NCBI RefSeq assembly: GCF_000421225.1
Contig: NZ_ATWL01000003.1
Coordinates: 248,001 to 312,000, forward strand
Reading direction: 5' to 3'
DNA from: Ruania albidiflava DSM 18029
GTDB lineage: Bacteria > Actinomycetota > Actinomycetes > Actinomycetales > Beutenbergiaceae
DNA: 64,000 bases
Below, one piece after another: positions 18,084-25,902 of this stretch (position 1 is the stretch's first letter; the number at the start of each line of letters is the position of its first letter). Below the pieces are notes generated by a model. The model searched no databases, had not been told where the DNA came from, and saw nothing but the letters and a program-made list of their open reading frames with translations. The position numbers were made by a program, and so were the translations under genes.

Positions 18084-20663
18084 ATGAGCACCGGTGACCA
18101 GCAACGGCCGATCCCGCACACCGAGGGTCGGCACGTGGCCATGCCCCTCGGCGGTATCGGTACCGGCAACCTGGCGCTGGGCGCCGACGGCGGTCTGCGG
18201 CAGTGGCAGCTGCACAACATCGGCAACCACCGCGGGGAGCTGCCCGGGTCGTTCTTCGCCGTCCGCGTCTCGCAGTGGGAGCCGCCGTTCGACGCGGTGC
18301 GTGTGCTGCAGGCCCCGCCCGCACCGCTGGGGAGCACCAGCACCCCGCTGGTCACCGATGATGTCGTCCCCCGTTGGCAGCGCGATCTCCTCGCCCGCGC
18401 CGACGGCGTAGCCTCCACCACTTTCACCGGCACCTATCCGTTCGGTCGGGTGGAGTACCACGACGACACCCTGCCGGTGCAGATCAGCCTGGAGGCGTTC
18501 ACCCCGCTGGTCCCGCTGGACGTCGACCGCAGCTCGTTGCCGGCCGCGCTGTTCACGTTCACCATCACCAACACCGACTCGGTGCCCGTGCACGGATGGC
18601 TCGGCGCCGGGGTGCAGAACGCCGTCGGTGGTGATGGCGTCCTGCCGCCGGACGGAGTGCACCACCCCGGTTACGGCGGCAACACCAACCGGGTGCACCG
18701 CTCCGGCGGGTGGACGTCGCTGCTGCTGGAGAACCAGAGCCTGTCCGAACGCCATCCCGGTGCCGGGCAGATGGTGCTCACCTGCGACGCGGCCCCGACC
18801 GCGGCGCTGCCGGCCTGGACCAGCCCGCAGCAGCTGCTGGACTTCCTCGCATCCCGGCAGCCGTTCGCGGCTCAGGACTGGGCGCAGCTGCCTCCAGATG
18901 CGTCCGACCCGCAGCCGACCGGATCGTGGGCCCAGGCTGGCCCGAGCCCCGCCGGTAGTACCTGGAACGCCGCCCTGGCCGGCCAGTTCACCCTGGCGCC
19001 GGGGGAGAGCAGCACCGTGCGGCTGGCGCTGACCTGGCACTTCCCGAACCGGCAGGTGAACTTCACCCAGTTCGGCGGCATCCGACCGGAGCAGCTGGCC
19101 GACCGCGCCTGGCTCGGCAACTACTACACCACTCGGTACCCGGACGCGATGGCCGTGGCCGAGCGGGTGCAGGCCGAGTGGCACGAGCTGGAGCGGCTGT
19201 CCCGCGACTGGACCGACGTGCTCGGTACCGGCGCGCTGCGCGCCGGAGCGGTCGAGCACCTGGCTGCGCAGGCGGCCGTGATCCGCAGCCCCAGCTTCTT
19301 CCGCACCGCCGACGGGCACTTCTTCGGCTTCGAGGGCGTGCACGGCGCCTCCACGCTCATGTGGTCCGGGGACGTGGGCGGCTCCTGCCCGCTGAACTGC
19401 ACCCACGTGTTCAACTACGTGCAGGCGGTGGCGCACCTGTTCCCCGAGGTCGAACGGGACATGCGCGAGCTCGAGCTGGACGTGCTGCAGGCACCGGAGG
19501 GGTTCATCCCGCACCGGCTGCTGCTCCCGCTGGACACCCCGCAGCTGTGGGACCGAGAGATCGGTGGACCCGGAGAACCCGCCCTGGACGGCATGCTCGG
19601 CACCGTCTTGAAGACCTACCGGGAGGTGCGCGCCGGTGCCGGGCAGGACTGGCTCGCCCGGTACTGGCCCAGGCTGCAGCGGCTGCTGCACTACGTGGTC
19701 GAGGGGTGGGACCCGCAGGACACCGGCGTGCTGCACGGTATCCAGCCGTCCACCCACGACATCGACCTGGCCGGGGTGAACTCCTTCATGGGCACGCTCT
19801 GGCTGGCGGCGCTGCGGGCCGCTGAGGAGATGGCCCTGCTGCTCGGCGACCGGGCGGCCGCGCAGTCCTGGCGGGAACGGTTCGAGACCGGCTCCCGGGC
19901 CTACGACGAGGCCCTCTTCACCGGGGAGTACTACGTCCAGGTGCTCGAGGACGGCGACCCGGTGCAGTTCCAGTGGGGCCGCGGCTGCCTGTCCGACCAG
20001 CTGATCGGTCAGTGGTGGGCGCACCAGCTGGATCTGGGCCACCTGCTCCCGGCCGACCATGTGCGCACCGCGCTGCGTGCCGTGGTCCAGCACAACTTGC
20101 GTACTGACTTCACCGACTTCGAGCACGGCTACCGCGTGTTCGCCGACCGTGACGAGGCCGGCCTGCTGGTGTGCACCTGGCCGCACGGTGGTCGTCCCGA
20201 GGTGCCCACCCGCTACTGCGACGAGGTATGGACCGGCACCGAGCAGCAGGTGGCGGCGCACTGCCTGGCCGAAGGGCTCGTCGAGGAGGGGAACGCCATC
20301 CTGGAGGGCCTCTGGTCCCGCTACGACGGCCGGCGCCGCAACCCCTACAACCAGGTGGAGTGCGGGGACCACTACGTGCGTGCCCTGTCCGGGTGGAGCG
20401 TGCTGGGGGCGCTGACCGGGCATGTCTGGGACGCCACCTCGGCGACGTTGCACCTGCGCCGCCCACCGCACGGCACCGCCTACCCGGTGCTCACCCACAC
20501 CGGCTGGGGCACGGCGGAGGCGACCACCGACGGCCTGGTGCTGACTGCCAGGTACGGACAGCTCGCGATCGACCACCTGGCCCTGGAGGGACAGGTGAGC
20601 TCCGCCGTCGACCTGCACCTCGGGCCCGGGGAGAGGGCCACCGTTGCGGGACCGGTGCCGTGA
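18084..20663 (+). CDS. GH116 (DUF608) glycoside hydrolase
   Basis: 859 aa, cytosolic, ATG 18084 after a very strong ribosome site. The N-terminal ~320 residues are the GH116 beta-sandwich domain (MPLGGIGTGNLALGADGGLR); the C-terminal part is an (alpha/alpha)6 barrel with GGSCPLNCTHVFNYVQAVAH and THDIDLAGVNSFMGTLW segments. GH116 contains beta-glucosidases and beta-xylosidases; a member from an arabinan-degrading Microbacterium is an exo-beta-D-arabinofuranosidase. Beside GH172 and GH183 genes that activity is the most attractive guess: removal of the beta-1,2-linked terminal residues of D-arabinan. I do not assign catalytic residues. The stop overlaps the next start by 4 bases (GTGA). Confidence 0.88.
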   Translation: MSTGDQQRPIPHTEGRHVAMPLGGIGTGNLALGADGGLRQWQLHNIGNHRGELPGSFFAVRVSQWEPPFDAVRVLQAPPAPLGSTSTPLVTDDVVPRWQRDLLARADGVASTTFTGTYPFGRVEYHDDTLPVQISLEAFTPLVPLDVDRSSLPAALFTFTITNTDSVPVHGWLGAGVQNAVGGDGVLPPDGVHHPGYGGNTNRVHRSGGWTSLLLENQSLSERHPGAGQMVLTCDAAPTAALPAWTSPQQLLDFLASRQPFAAQDWAQLPPDASDPQPTGSWAQAGPSPAGSTWNAALAGQFTLAPGESSTVRLALTWHFPNRQVNFTQFGGIRPEQLADRAWLGNYYTTRYPDAMAVAERVQAEWHELERLSRDWTDVLGTGALRAGAVEHLAAQAAVIRSPSFFRTADGHFFGFEGVHGASTLMWSGDVGGSCPLNCTHVFNYVQAVAHLFPEVERDMRELELDVLQAPEGFIPHRLLLPLDTPQLWDREIGGPGEPALDGMLGTVLKTYREVRAGAGQDWLARYWPRLQRLLHYVVEGWDPQDTGVLHGIQPSTHDIDLAGVNSFMGTLWLAALRAAEEMALLLGDRAAAQSWRERFETGSRAYDEALFTGEYYVQVLEDGDPVQFQWGRGCLSDQLIGQWWAHQLDLGHLLPADHVRTALRAVVQHNLRTDFTDFEHGYRVFADRDEAGLLVCTWPHGGRPEVPTRYCDEVWTGTEQQVAAHCLAEGLVEEGNAILEGLWSRYDGRRRNPYNQVECGDHYVRALSGWSVLGALTGHVWDATSATLHLRRPPHGTAYPVLTHTGWGTAEATTDGLVLTARYGQLAIDHLALEGQVSSAVDLHLGPGERATVAGPVP

Positions 20664-22261
20664 GCAGGAGGCGACGGGCCGCACTGATCAGCATGGGAGG
20701 GATCGTGGCGATCAGCCTGGCTGCTGCGGGTGGGGCCTCGGCCTCGGAGGCCGGCTCCAGCGTGGTGCTGGTGGAGGAGATGACCGGCGCCGGTGCCGTC
20801 ACCGACACCGCTGCCCAGTGGCAGGTCGAGGGCACCGACCTGGGCATCATGTGGGACGACGGCCACGGCGGTGTGCTCACCGCGTTCGGGGACACCTTCG
20901 GCGACTGGTCCGGGGACGGCGGCGGAGGCGGGGACTGGCGCTCGAACGTGCTGCTGCGGTCCACCGATACCGACCTGACCGACGGGATGTCCTTCGACTG
21001 GGCGCTCGAGGACGCCCCCGGGCACGCCGGGGAGATCATCGGATCGGCGAAGGTCCCCGGCGAGGAGCACACCACCATCCCCACCGCCGGGATCGAGATC
21101 GAGGGACGCCAGTACCTGTCCTACATGTCGGTGCGGGAGTGGGGCGATCCGGGCCAGTGGTGGACGAACTTCGCCCAGCTGGTCTACTCCGACGACGGCG
21201 GGCAGACCTGGAGAAGCGACGGTATGTCCCGGTGGGAGAACGATGCGGACGGGTCCAGCCCGCTGCAGATGCATGCCTTCGTCCGCGACGACGGCTACCT
21301 GTACGTCTTCGGCACGCCGAACGGCCGGTTCGGGGCCGCCCACCTGGCGCGGGTCGCCGAGGACCAGGTCGCCGACCAGGCCGCCTACGAGTACTTCACC
21401 GGCCAGGGCTGGTCCGCCGACCCGGCCGACCTTCAGCCGGTGGTCGACCCGAGCGTGGCCGAGCTGTCCGTGCACCGGGACGCCGAGACCGGGCTGTGGC
21501 TGATGGTCTACCTGAACGAGGACGTGGACCTGGTGCTGCGCACCGCCACCGAGCCCACCGGCCCGTGGAGCGAGGCGCAGGTGCTGGCCAGCTCGGCGGA
21601 CTACCCGGGACTGTACGGCGGGTACGTCCACCCGTGGTCGCCCAGCGGTGAGCTGTACCTGGCGATGAGCCTGTGGGGCGGGTACAACGTGGCGCTGATG
21701 CACGCCGCCTACGACGCCGACGGGCAGCTGGTCCGCCCGAACCTGCTCGCCGACCCCAGCTTCGAGCGCAGCACCGACCTGGGCGCCGACGGCCCCTGGC
21801 AGCTGACCGGGACCGGCGGCATCGACGTGTCGATCGCCGACGCCAAGCTCGGCGGGCAGCACTTCTGGCTCCGGGACAGCCAGGGCGCGGCGGAGCTGAC
21901 GCAGACGGTGCCGGTGCGCCCGCACACCACTTATCGGCTCACCTGCTGGTTGCGCACCGGTGGGGCCAGCGGGCCGGGGGTGCTCGGTGCTCGCCCGGCC
22001 GCCGGCTCCGGCGGCGAGCTCGCCGTGGACTTCACCGACCTGGAGGGCTGGCAGCAGCTCAGCGGCACGGTGGACACCGGCTCGGCGGACAGTCTCCAGG
22101 TGTACATCTCCACCACGTTCGACGGCGGAGACAGGTGGGTGCAGGGGGATGACTGCTCCCTGGTGGAGACCGCCGGCGATGGTGGTGCGGCCGCCGGCGG
22201 AGTGGTCGGTGCTGGGCTGCTCGCCGGCGGCCTGCTGCTGATCCGGAGACGCCGAACCTGA
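20660..22261 (+). CDS. Secreted, membrane-anchored DUF4185/GH183 protein (candidate endo-D-arabinanase)
   Basis: 533 aa; GTG 20660 overlaps the GH116 stop. Residues 1-29: signal peptide (SRRRRAAL, hydrophobic core, ASAS). Residues ~30-350: DUF4185 propeller with the family opening WQVEGTDLGIMWDDGHGGVL, then AFGDTFG and WRSNVLL. GH183, founded on DUF4185, contains endo-D-arabinanases of mycobacteria and of D-arabinan-degrading bacteria. Residues ~355-500: a jelly-roll CBM-like domain (NLLADPSFERSTDLGADGPW). The tail has a glycine/alanine-rich helix ending in RRRR, so the enzyme is held on the outer face of the membrane. It would make the first cuts, supplying oligosaccharides to the importers. 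Last gene of block 3. Confidence 0.87.
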   Translation: MSRRRRAALISMGGIVAISLAAAGGASASEAGSSVVLVEEMTGAGAVTDTAAQWQVEGTDLGIMWDDGHGGVLTAFGDTFGDWSGDGGGGGDWRSNVLLRSTDTDLTDGMSFDWALEDAPGHAGEIIGSAKVPGEEHTTIPTAGIEIEGRQYLSYMSVREWGDPGQWWTNFAQLVYSDDGGQTWRSDGMSRWENDADGSSPLQMHAFVRDDGYLYVFGTPNGRFGAAHLARVAEDQVADQAAYEYFTGQGWSADPADLQPVVDPSVAELSVHRDAETGLWLMVYLNEDVDLVLRTATEPTGPWSEAQVLASSADYPGLYGGYVHPWSPSGELYLAMSLWGGYNVALMHAAYDADGQLVRPNLLADPSFERSTDLGADGPWQLTGTGGIDVSIADAKLGGQHFWLRDSQGAAELTQTVPVRPHTTYRLTCWLRTGGASGPGVLGARPAAGSGGELAVDFTDLEGWQQLSGTVDTGSADSLQVYISTTFDGGDRWVQGDDCSLVETAGDGGAAAGGVVGAGLLAGGLLLIRRRRT

Positions 22262-22307
22262 CCTCCCCCGACCCCTACCCATCCCACCCGACCCACCGAC
22301 TCACCCC

Positions 22308-22366
22308 GCGAGGGTGCGGTTATGGTCGTTCGAAACCGGTTTCAGCAACCACAACCGCACCCTCGC
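22308..22366. repeat. Long intergenic inverted repeat with nested palindrome
   Basis: Perfect 14-bp outer arms (GCGAGGGTGCGGTT at 22308-22321; complement at 22353-22366). At the centre, 22332-22343, is the perfect palindrome GAAACCGGTTTC, which has the form of a LacI-type operator core. It lies between the convergent GH183 and antiporter genes, so it may terminate both. Its total length (59 nt) and centred layout match the 60-bp palindrome family elsewhere in the window, though the sequence differs. Confidence 0.75.
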
Positions 22367-22382
22367 AGGCGATTTTCGGCGG

Positions 22383-24083
22383 TCAGTGCTCGGGGCCGCG
22401 CCAGAGCCGGGACTCCTCCTGGTCCAGCAGCGCCTGCGCCTCGGCGAGCACACCCGAGCTGCGGGCGCCGATCGAGCGCGCCTCCAGCAGCGCGCCGCGC
22501 TCGGCATCCAGGGCGCGACGGCGCAGGGCACGGTACTGCGCATACGTTCCGTGGCTATCGGCTTCTCGGGCGGCGGCTACACGGAGCCGGGCCTCGTTGC
22601 GCACCCGCTCCAGCACAGCGGGGTCGACCTCCTCGCCGGCGGTCGCCAGCGCCTCGTCGCTGATCGCCGCCAGCCCGGCCTGGGTGACCTCCTCCAGCAG
22701 GCTCGCCAGCTCCTCCCGGTGGGCCTCGGCGTCGGTGCCGCGCAGGTGCAGGCGGCGGATCACCATCGGTAGTGTGCTGCCCTGCAGCAGCAGGGTGGCG
22801 ACGCTCACCGTGAACGCCACCAGGACCAGCTGGGGCCGGTAGGGCAGGTCCCGCGGCAGGGTCTGCGCGGCGGCGAGCGTGATCACCCCGCGCATCCCGG
22901 CCCACGCGAGCACTGCGCCACCACGCCAGCTCAGCCCCTGGGACGCTGCGAAGTCGATGTCCGCCTGCCGGCGGGCCAAGAACCGGCGACCGAGGGCGAG
23001 CCGGGCGCGCAGTCGCTCGTCGGCCGGCTCGGCATGGTTCATCCGCTCGGCCATGGTCGCCAACCGTGGCCCGTGCTCGGCGGCGCGGCGGGTCTCCCGG
23101 CGCAGCGTGGCTACCAGGGGCACCATGAACAGCACCCGCACGACGATCAGTACGGCTGTGGCCAGCAGCCCGACCAGCACGGCGAAGCCGACCCCGAGGC
23201 GGTCCTCCTGGACGGCCTCCACCAGCGGTTTGAGCTCCACCCCGAGGAGCAGGAACACCCCGTTCTCCAGCACGAACTGGATGGTGCGCCAGTTCAGCCG
23301 CTCGCTGATCCGGTCCTGGGCGGTCAGGAGCTTTGCCCCGCGGTGACCGGTGACCAGTCCGGCGAGCACCACGGCCAGCACCCCGGAGGCGTGCAGCTGC
23401 TCGGCGGGGAGGTAGGCGAGGAAGGGCACGGCGAACGACACCGCCGTGGTCAGCACCGGATTGTCCAGCCGGGACCGGACCGCGACCGCCAGGTACCCGA
23501 TCACCAGACCGACCACCACGGCGCTGAGCACGGCCAGCACGAAGTCGCCGAGCACCTCCCAGAAGGTGACGGCTGCGGCGGTCGCCCCGATCGCCGTGCG
23601 CAGCAGCACCAGCGCGGTGGCGTCGTTGACCAGCCCCTCGCCCTCGAGCACGGTCACGAGCCGGGGCGGCAGCCCGAGCCGCTTCCCCACAGCGGTGGCG
23701 GCCACGGCGTCCGGCGGGCTGATCACCGCCCCGAGCGCGAACGCCGGCGCCAGCTCGAGGTTGGGGAACACCAGGTAGAGCACGTACCCGGAGACGCCGG
23801 TGCTCACGATCACCAGCACTACGGACAGGCTGCTGATCGCCTTGAGGTTGCGGCGCAGGTCGATGATCGGCACGGTGACCGCTGCCGAGTACAGCAGCGG
23901 TGGCAGCACCCCGATGAGGATCCACTCCGGTTCCAGCTCGATCGCCGGGGTGCCCGGGACCAGGCTGAACGCGACGCCGACGAGCACGAGCACCAGCGGG
24001 GCGGCCACCCCCAGCTTGGTGGAGAACCGGGTCACCAGGACGATCGTGACGATGGCGATGGCGCCACCCCACGCAAAGTCCAT
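22383..24083 (-). CDS. Na+/H+ antiporter, CPA1 family (NhaP/NHE type)
   Basis: 566 aa. I start at the ATG at 24083 (MDFAWGGAIAIVTIVLVTRF) because the open frame further upstream is arginine-rich shadow. About 12 membrane helices; the CPA1 exchanger motifs are present: SPPDAVAATAVGKRLGLP and EGEGLVNDATALVL (the ion-binding Asp is in the ND pair), plus AGMRGVITLAAA. The final ~130 residues form a soluble helical tail (TQAGLAAISDEALATAGEE ...). It exchanges Na+ (or K+) for H+ across the plasma membrane for pH and salt homeostasis. Single gene, convergent with the carbohydrate island. Confidence 0.93.
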   Translation of the reverse strand: MDFAWGGAIAIVTIVLVTRFSTKLGVAAPLVLVLVGVAFSLVPGTPAIELEPEWILIGVLPPLLYSAAVTVPIIDLRRNLKAISSLSVVLVIVSTGVSGYVLYLVFPNLELAPAFALGAVISPPDAVAATAVGKRLGLPPRLVTVLEGEGLVNDATALVLLRTAIGATAAAVTFWEVLGDFVLAVLSAVVVGLVIGYLAVAVRSRLDNPVLTTAVSFAVPFLAYLPAEQLHASGVLAVVLAGLVTGHRGAKLLTAQDRISERLNWRTIQFVLENGVFLLLGVELKPLVEAVQEDRLGVGFAVLVGLLATAVLIVVRVLFMVPLVATLRRETRRAAEHGPRLATMAERMNHAEPADERLRARLALGRRFLARRQADIDFAASQGLSWRGGAVLAWAGMRGVITLAAAQTLPRDLPYRPQLVLVAFTVSVATLLLQGSTLPMVIRRLHLRGTDAEAHREELASLLEEVTQAGLAAISDEALATAGEEVDPAVLERVRNEARLRVAAAREADSHGTYAQYRALRRRALDAERGALLEARSIGARSSGVLAEAQALLDQEESRLWRGPEH

Positions 24084-24206
24084 GGGCTGATTTTGCCAGG
24101 TCCACCTGTGGGCGGACACGCAGGTGCGCCACCAGGGGGAGCGCGGTCGTCCAGGTCCCGCCGCTGGGCCGATGTGCCGCCGGCCGCTGCGAAGCACGAT
24201 CGAGAC

Positions 24207-24392
24207 ATGACCACGATCCACGCTTCCAGCCCCCTCGATGCCAGTCCCACCACCGAGCAGGAGCCGGCCTCGCCGGGCGCCTCTGCGCTCACCGCCGGGC
24301 TGTCCCTGGTGGCTGTGCTGGCCGTGTGCGCCGGCGCCGCCGCTGTGCTCGGCCTGGCGTTCCGCGCCACCCTCGCCTTCTTCGGTGGCTGA
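24207..24392 (+). CDS. Small predicted single-pass membrane protein
   Basis: 61 aa: a polar Ser/Pro/Glu-rich N-terminal half, then one strong membrane helix (ALTAGLSLVAVLAVCAGAAA). It lies divergent from the antiporter with 123 nt between starts. The ribosome site is weak (GAG only), which lowers confidence. I recognise no family. The hydrophobic pattern looks more protein-like than chance GC-rich frames. Confidence 0.4.
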   Translation: MTTIHASSPLDASPTTEQEPASPGASALTAGLSLVAVLAVCAGAAAVLGLAFRATLAFFGG

Positions 24393-24515
24393 CCCGCCCT
24401 CCCTCGCGCTGAATCGATGCATTCGATACCTGGCGCGTGCGGTCGTGCTCCCGGGTATCGCGTCATCGTGCTAGGTATCGACCCGGTGAGTGAGCGGGCT
24501 GCCGGCACAGTGAGT

Positions 24516-24540
24516 GAGCAGCGGTGGCTGCCCGCTGCTC
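24516..24540 (-). terminator. Hairpin at the end of menB
   Basis: GAGCAGCGG and its perfect complement with a 7-nt loop, overlapping the last two bases of the menB stop codon. Upstream, 24414-24510 also holds CGATACC/GGTATCG inverted copies and two GTGAGTGAGC direct copies (24488 and 24511 region) of unknown meaning. Confidence 0.55.
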
Positions 24541-25480
24541 AGTAGTAGTACGGGAACGCCGACCAGTCCGGCTCGCGGCGCTGCAGGAACGCATCCCGGC
24601 CCTCGACCGCCTCGTCGGTCATGTATGCCAGCCGGGTGGCCTCTCCGGCGAAGACCTGCTGCCCGGCGAGTCCGTCGTCGGCGAGGTTGAATGCGAACTT
24701 CAGCATCCGGACCGCCTGCGGGGACTTGGTGGCGATGATCGCTGCATACTCCAGCGCCCGCTCCTCCAGCTCAGCGTGCGGCACCGCCTCGTTGACCGCA
24801 CCCCACGCCTCGGCCTGCTGTGCGGAGTACTCGCGGGCGAGGAAGAAGATCTCCCGCGCGCGCTTGTCGCCCACCTGCCGGGCCAGCAGCGCCGACCCGT
24901 ACCCGGCGTCGAAGGAGCCCACGTTGGCATCGGTCTGCTTGAACCGGGCGTGCTCGGCCGAGGCCAACGTCAGGTCGGCCACCACGTGCAGGCTGTGCCC
25001 ACCACCGGCCGCCCAGCCCGGTACGACGGCGATCACCGGCTTGGGCATGGTCCGCATCAGCCGCTGCACCTCGAGGATGTGCAGCCGGCCCGCCCGGGCC
25101 GGGTCCACCTCGCCCGGTGTAGCACCTTCGTACCGGTAGCCGTCCCGGCCGCGGATCCGCTGGTCGCCGCCGGAGCAGAACGCCCAGCCGCCGTCCTTGG
25201 GGCTCGGTCCGTTCCCGGTGAGCAGCACCGCTGCCACGTCCGAGGTCATCCGCGCATGGTCCAGCACCCGGTAGAGCTCGTCCACAGTGTGTGGGCGGAA
25301 TGCGTTGCGAACCTCCGGCCGGTCGAAGGCGACCCGCACCACCGGCAGGTCGCGCACCTGGCCAGCGGAACGGTCCACGCCACGGTGGTAGGTGAGGTCG
25401 GTGAGGTCGAAGCCGGGCACCTCACGCCACCGGCGCGGATCGAACAGCTCGGACACCTGGGCGGGAAGATCGTGGCTCAC
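24539..25480 (-). CDS. menB: 1,4-dihydroxy-2-naphthoyl-CoA synthase
   Basis: 313 aa crotonase-fold enzyme that closes the second ring of the menaquinone head group from o-succinylbenzoyl-CoA. Key segments: FCSGGDQRIRG, PGWAAGGGHSLHVVADLTLA (oxyanion hole region), VGSFDAGYGSALLARQVG and the C-terminal DAFLQRREPDWSAFPYYY typical of MenB. The start is GTG at 25480 (VSHDLPAQVSELF); a TAGAGT -10 lies exactly 7 nt upstream and no ribosome site is visible, so the mRNA is probably leaderless. The other men genes follow on the + strand nearby, but menE, menA and menH are not in this window. Confidence 0.96.
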   Translation of the reverse strand: MSHDLPAQVSELFDPRRWREVPGFDLTDLTYHRGVDRSAGQVRDLPVVRVAFDRPEVRNAFRPHTVDELYRVLDHARMTSDVAAVLLTGNGPSPKDGGWAFCSGGDQRIRGRDGYRYEGATPGEVDPARAGRLHILEVQRLMRTMPKPVIAVVPGWAAGGGHSLHVVADLTLASAEHARFKQTDANVGSFDAGYGSALLARQVGDKRAREIFFLAREYSAQQAEAWGAVNEAVPHAELEERALEYAAIIATKSPQAVRMLKFAFNLADDGLAGQQVFAGEATRLAYMTDEAVEGRDAFLQRREPDWSAFPYYY

Positions 25481-25487
25481 CCGCCCT

Positions 25488-25493
25488 ACTCTA
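25488..25493 (-). promoter_or_regulatory. -10 element of menB (leaderless)
   Basis: TAGAGT read on the minus strand, 7 nt before the GTG start at 25480. The first transcribed base would be at or next to the start codon. Confidence 0.6.
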
Positions 25494-25571
25494 GGCTGGC
25501 CCGCCGTGAGTCGGTCGGGTGGCTGAGACCGGCCCGCTGTCCGGGTGCCGGGGACCGGACCGGCCACCGGC

Positions 25572-25811
25572 TCAGCAGAGCGGCACACCCTCGCGGAGCA
25601 TCGCCGCGCAGGTCCGGATGCGCTCCTCCTGGGTCTGCAGGTGCAGCAGCCGGGTGCCCTGTCTGCGGGGGCGTTGGCCGCGGGTGAGGAGCATGTGGCC
25701 GAGCCGGACCAGCACCCGGCTGCGCGGGGTGGCGGGACCAGCCCCGGCGCGGTTGAGCTCCACACGGGTCGGCCAGAACACGTGGAGCGGTGCACCGGTG
25801 AGCTGCGTCAT
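25572..25811 (-). CDS. Small uncharacterised 79-aa protein with ideal ribosome site
   Basis: 79 aa, basic, no membrane helix: MTQLTGAPLHVFWPTRVELN at the start, Arg-rich centre, ending CAAMLREGVPLC. Reality is supported by AAGGAGGTGATC (25816-25827), complementary to the whole 16S anti-Shine-Dalgarno tail, 9 nt before the ATG. It is upstream of menB on the same strand (91-nt gap) and divergent from the WYL regulator, so it may be that regulator's target. I recognise no family. Two Cys near the C-terminus are notable. Confidence 0.6.
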   Translation of the reverse strand: MTQLTGAPLHVFWPTRVELNRAGAGPATPRSRVLVRLGHMLLTRGQRPRRQGTRLLHLQTQEERIRTCAAMLREGVPLC

Positions 25812-25854
25812 GACCGATCACCTCCTTCGTCGTCCGCCGAGCTGTCAGGATCTC

Positions 25855-25895
25855 GGACAACTAGGACAATTTCCGTCCTAGGGGACCGCTAGGCT
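25855..25895 (+). promoter_or_regulatory. Divergent control region: inverted repeat and -10 of the WYL regulator
   Basis: CTAGGAC and GTCCTAG (25861-25867, 25875-25881) form a 7-bp inverted repeat with a 7-nt spacer, preceded by a direct repeat of GGACAA (25855 and 25864). TAGGCT at 25890-25895 is a -10 exactly 7 nt before the regulator's GTG. The repeat is placed to control the regulator and the small divergent gene; autoregulation is inferred. Confidence 0.5.
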
Positions 25896-25902
25896 CGATG
25901 CC

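Noticed and set aside
1-22261. The island as an inulin/difructose-anhydride or plant L-arabinan locus
   Set aside because: GH172 alone would allow fructan, but there are no GH32/GH91 genes, and plant L-arabinan loci would carry GH43/GH51/GH127. DUF4185 and GH116 fit D-arabinan better. Not excluded without assays.
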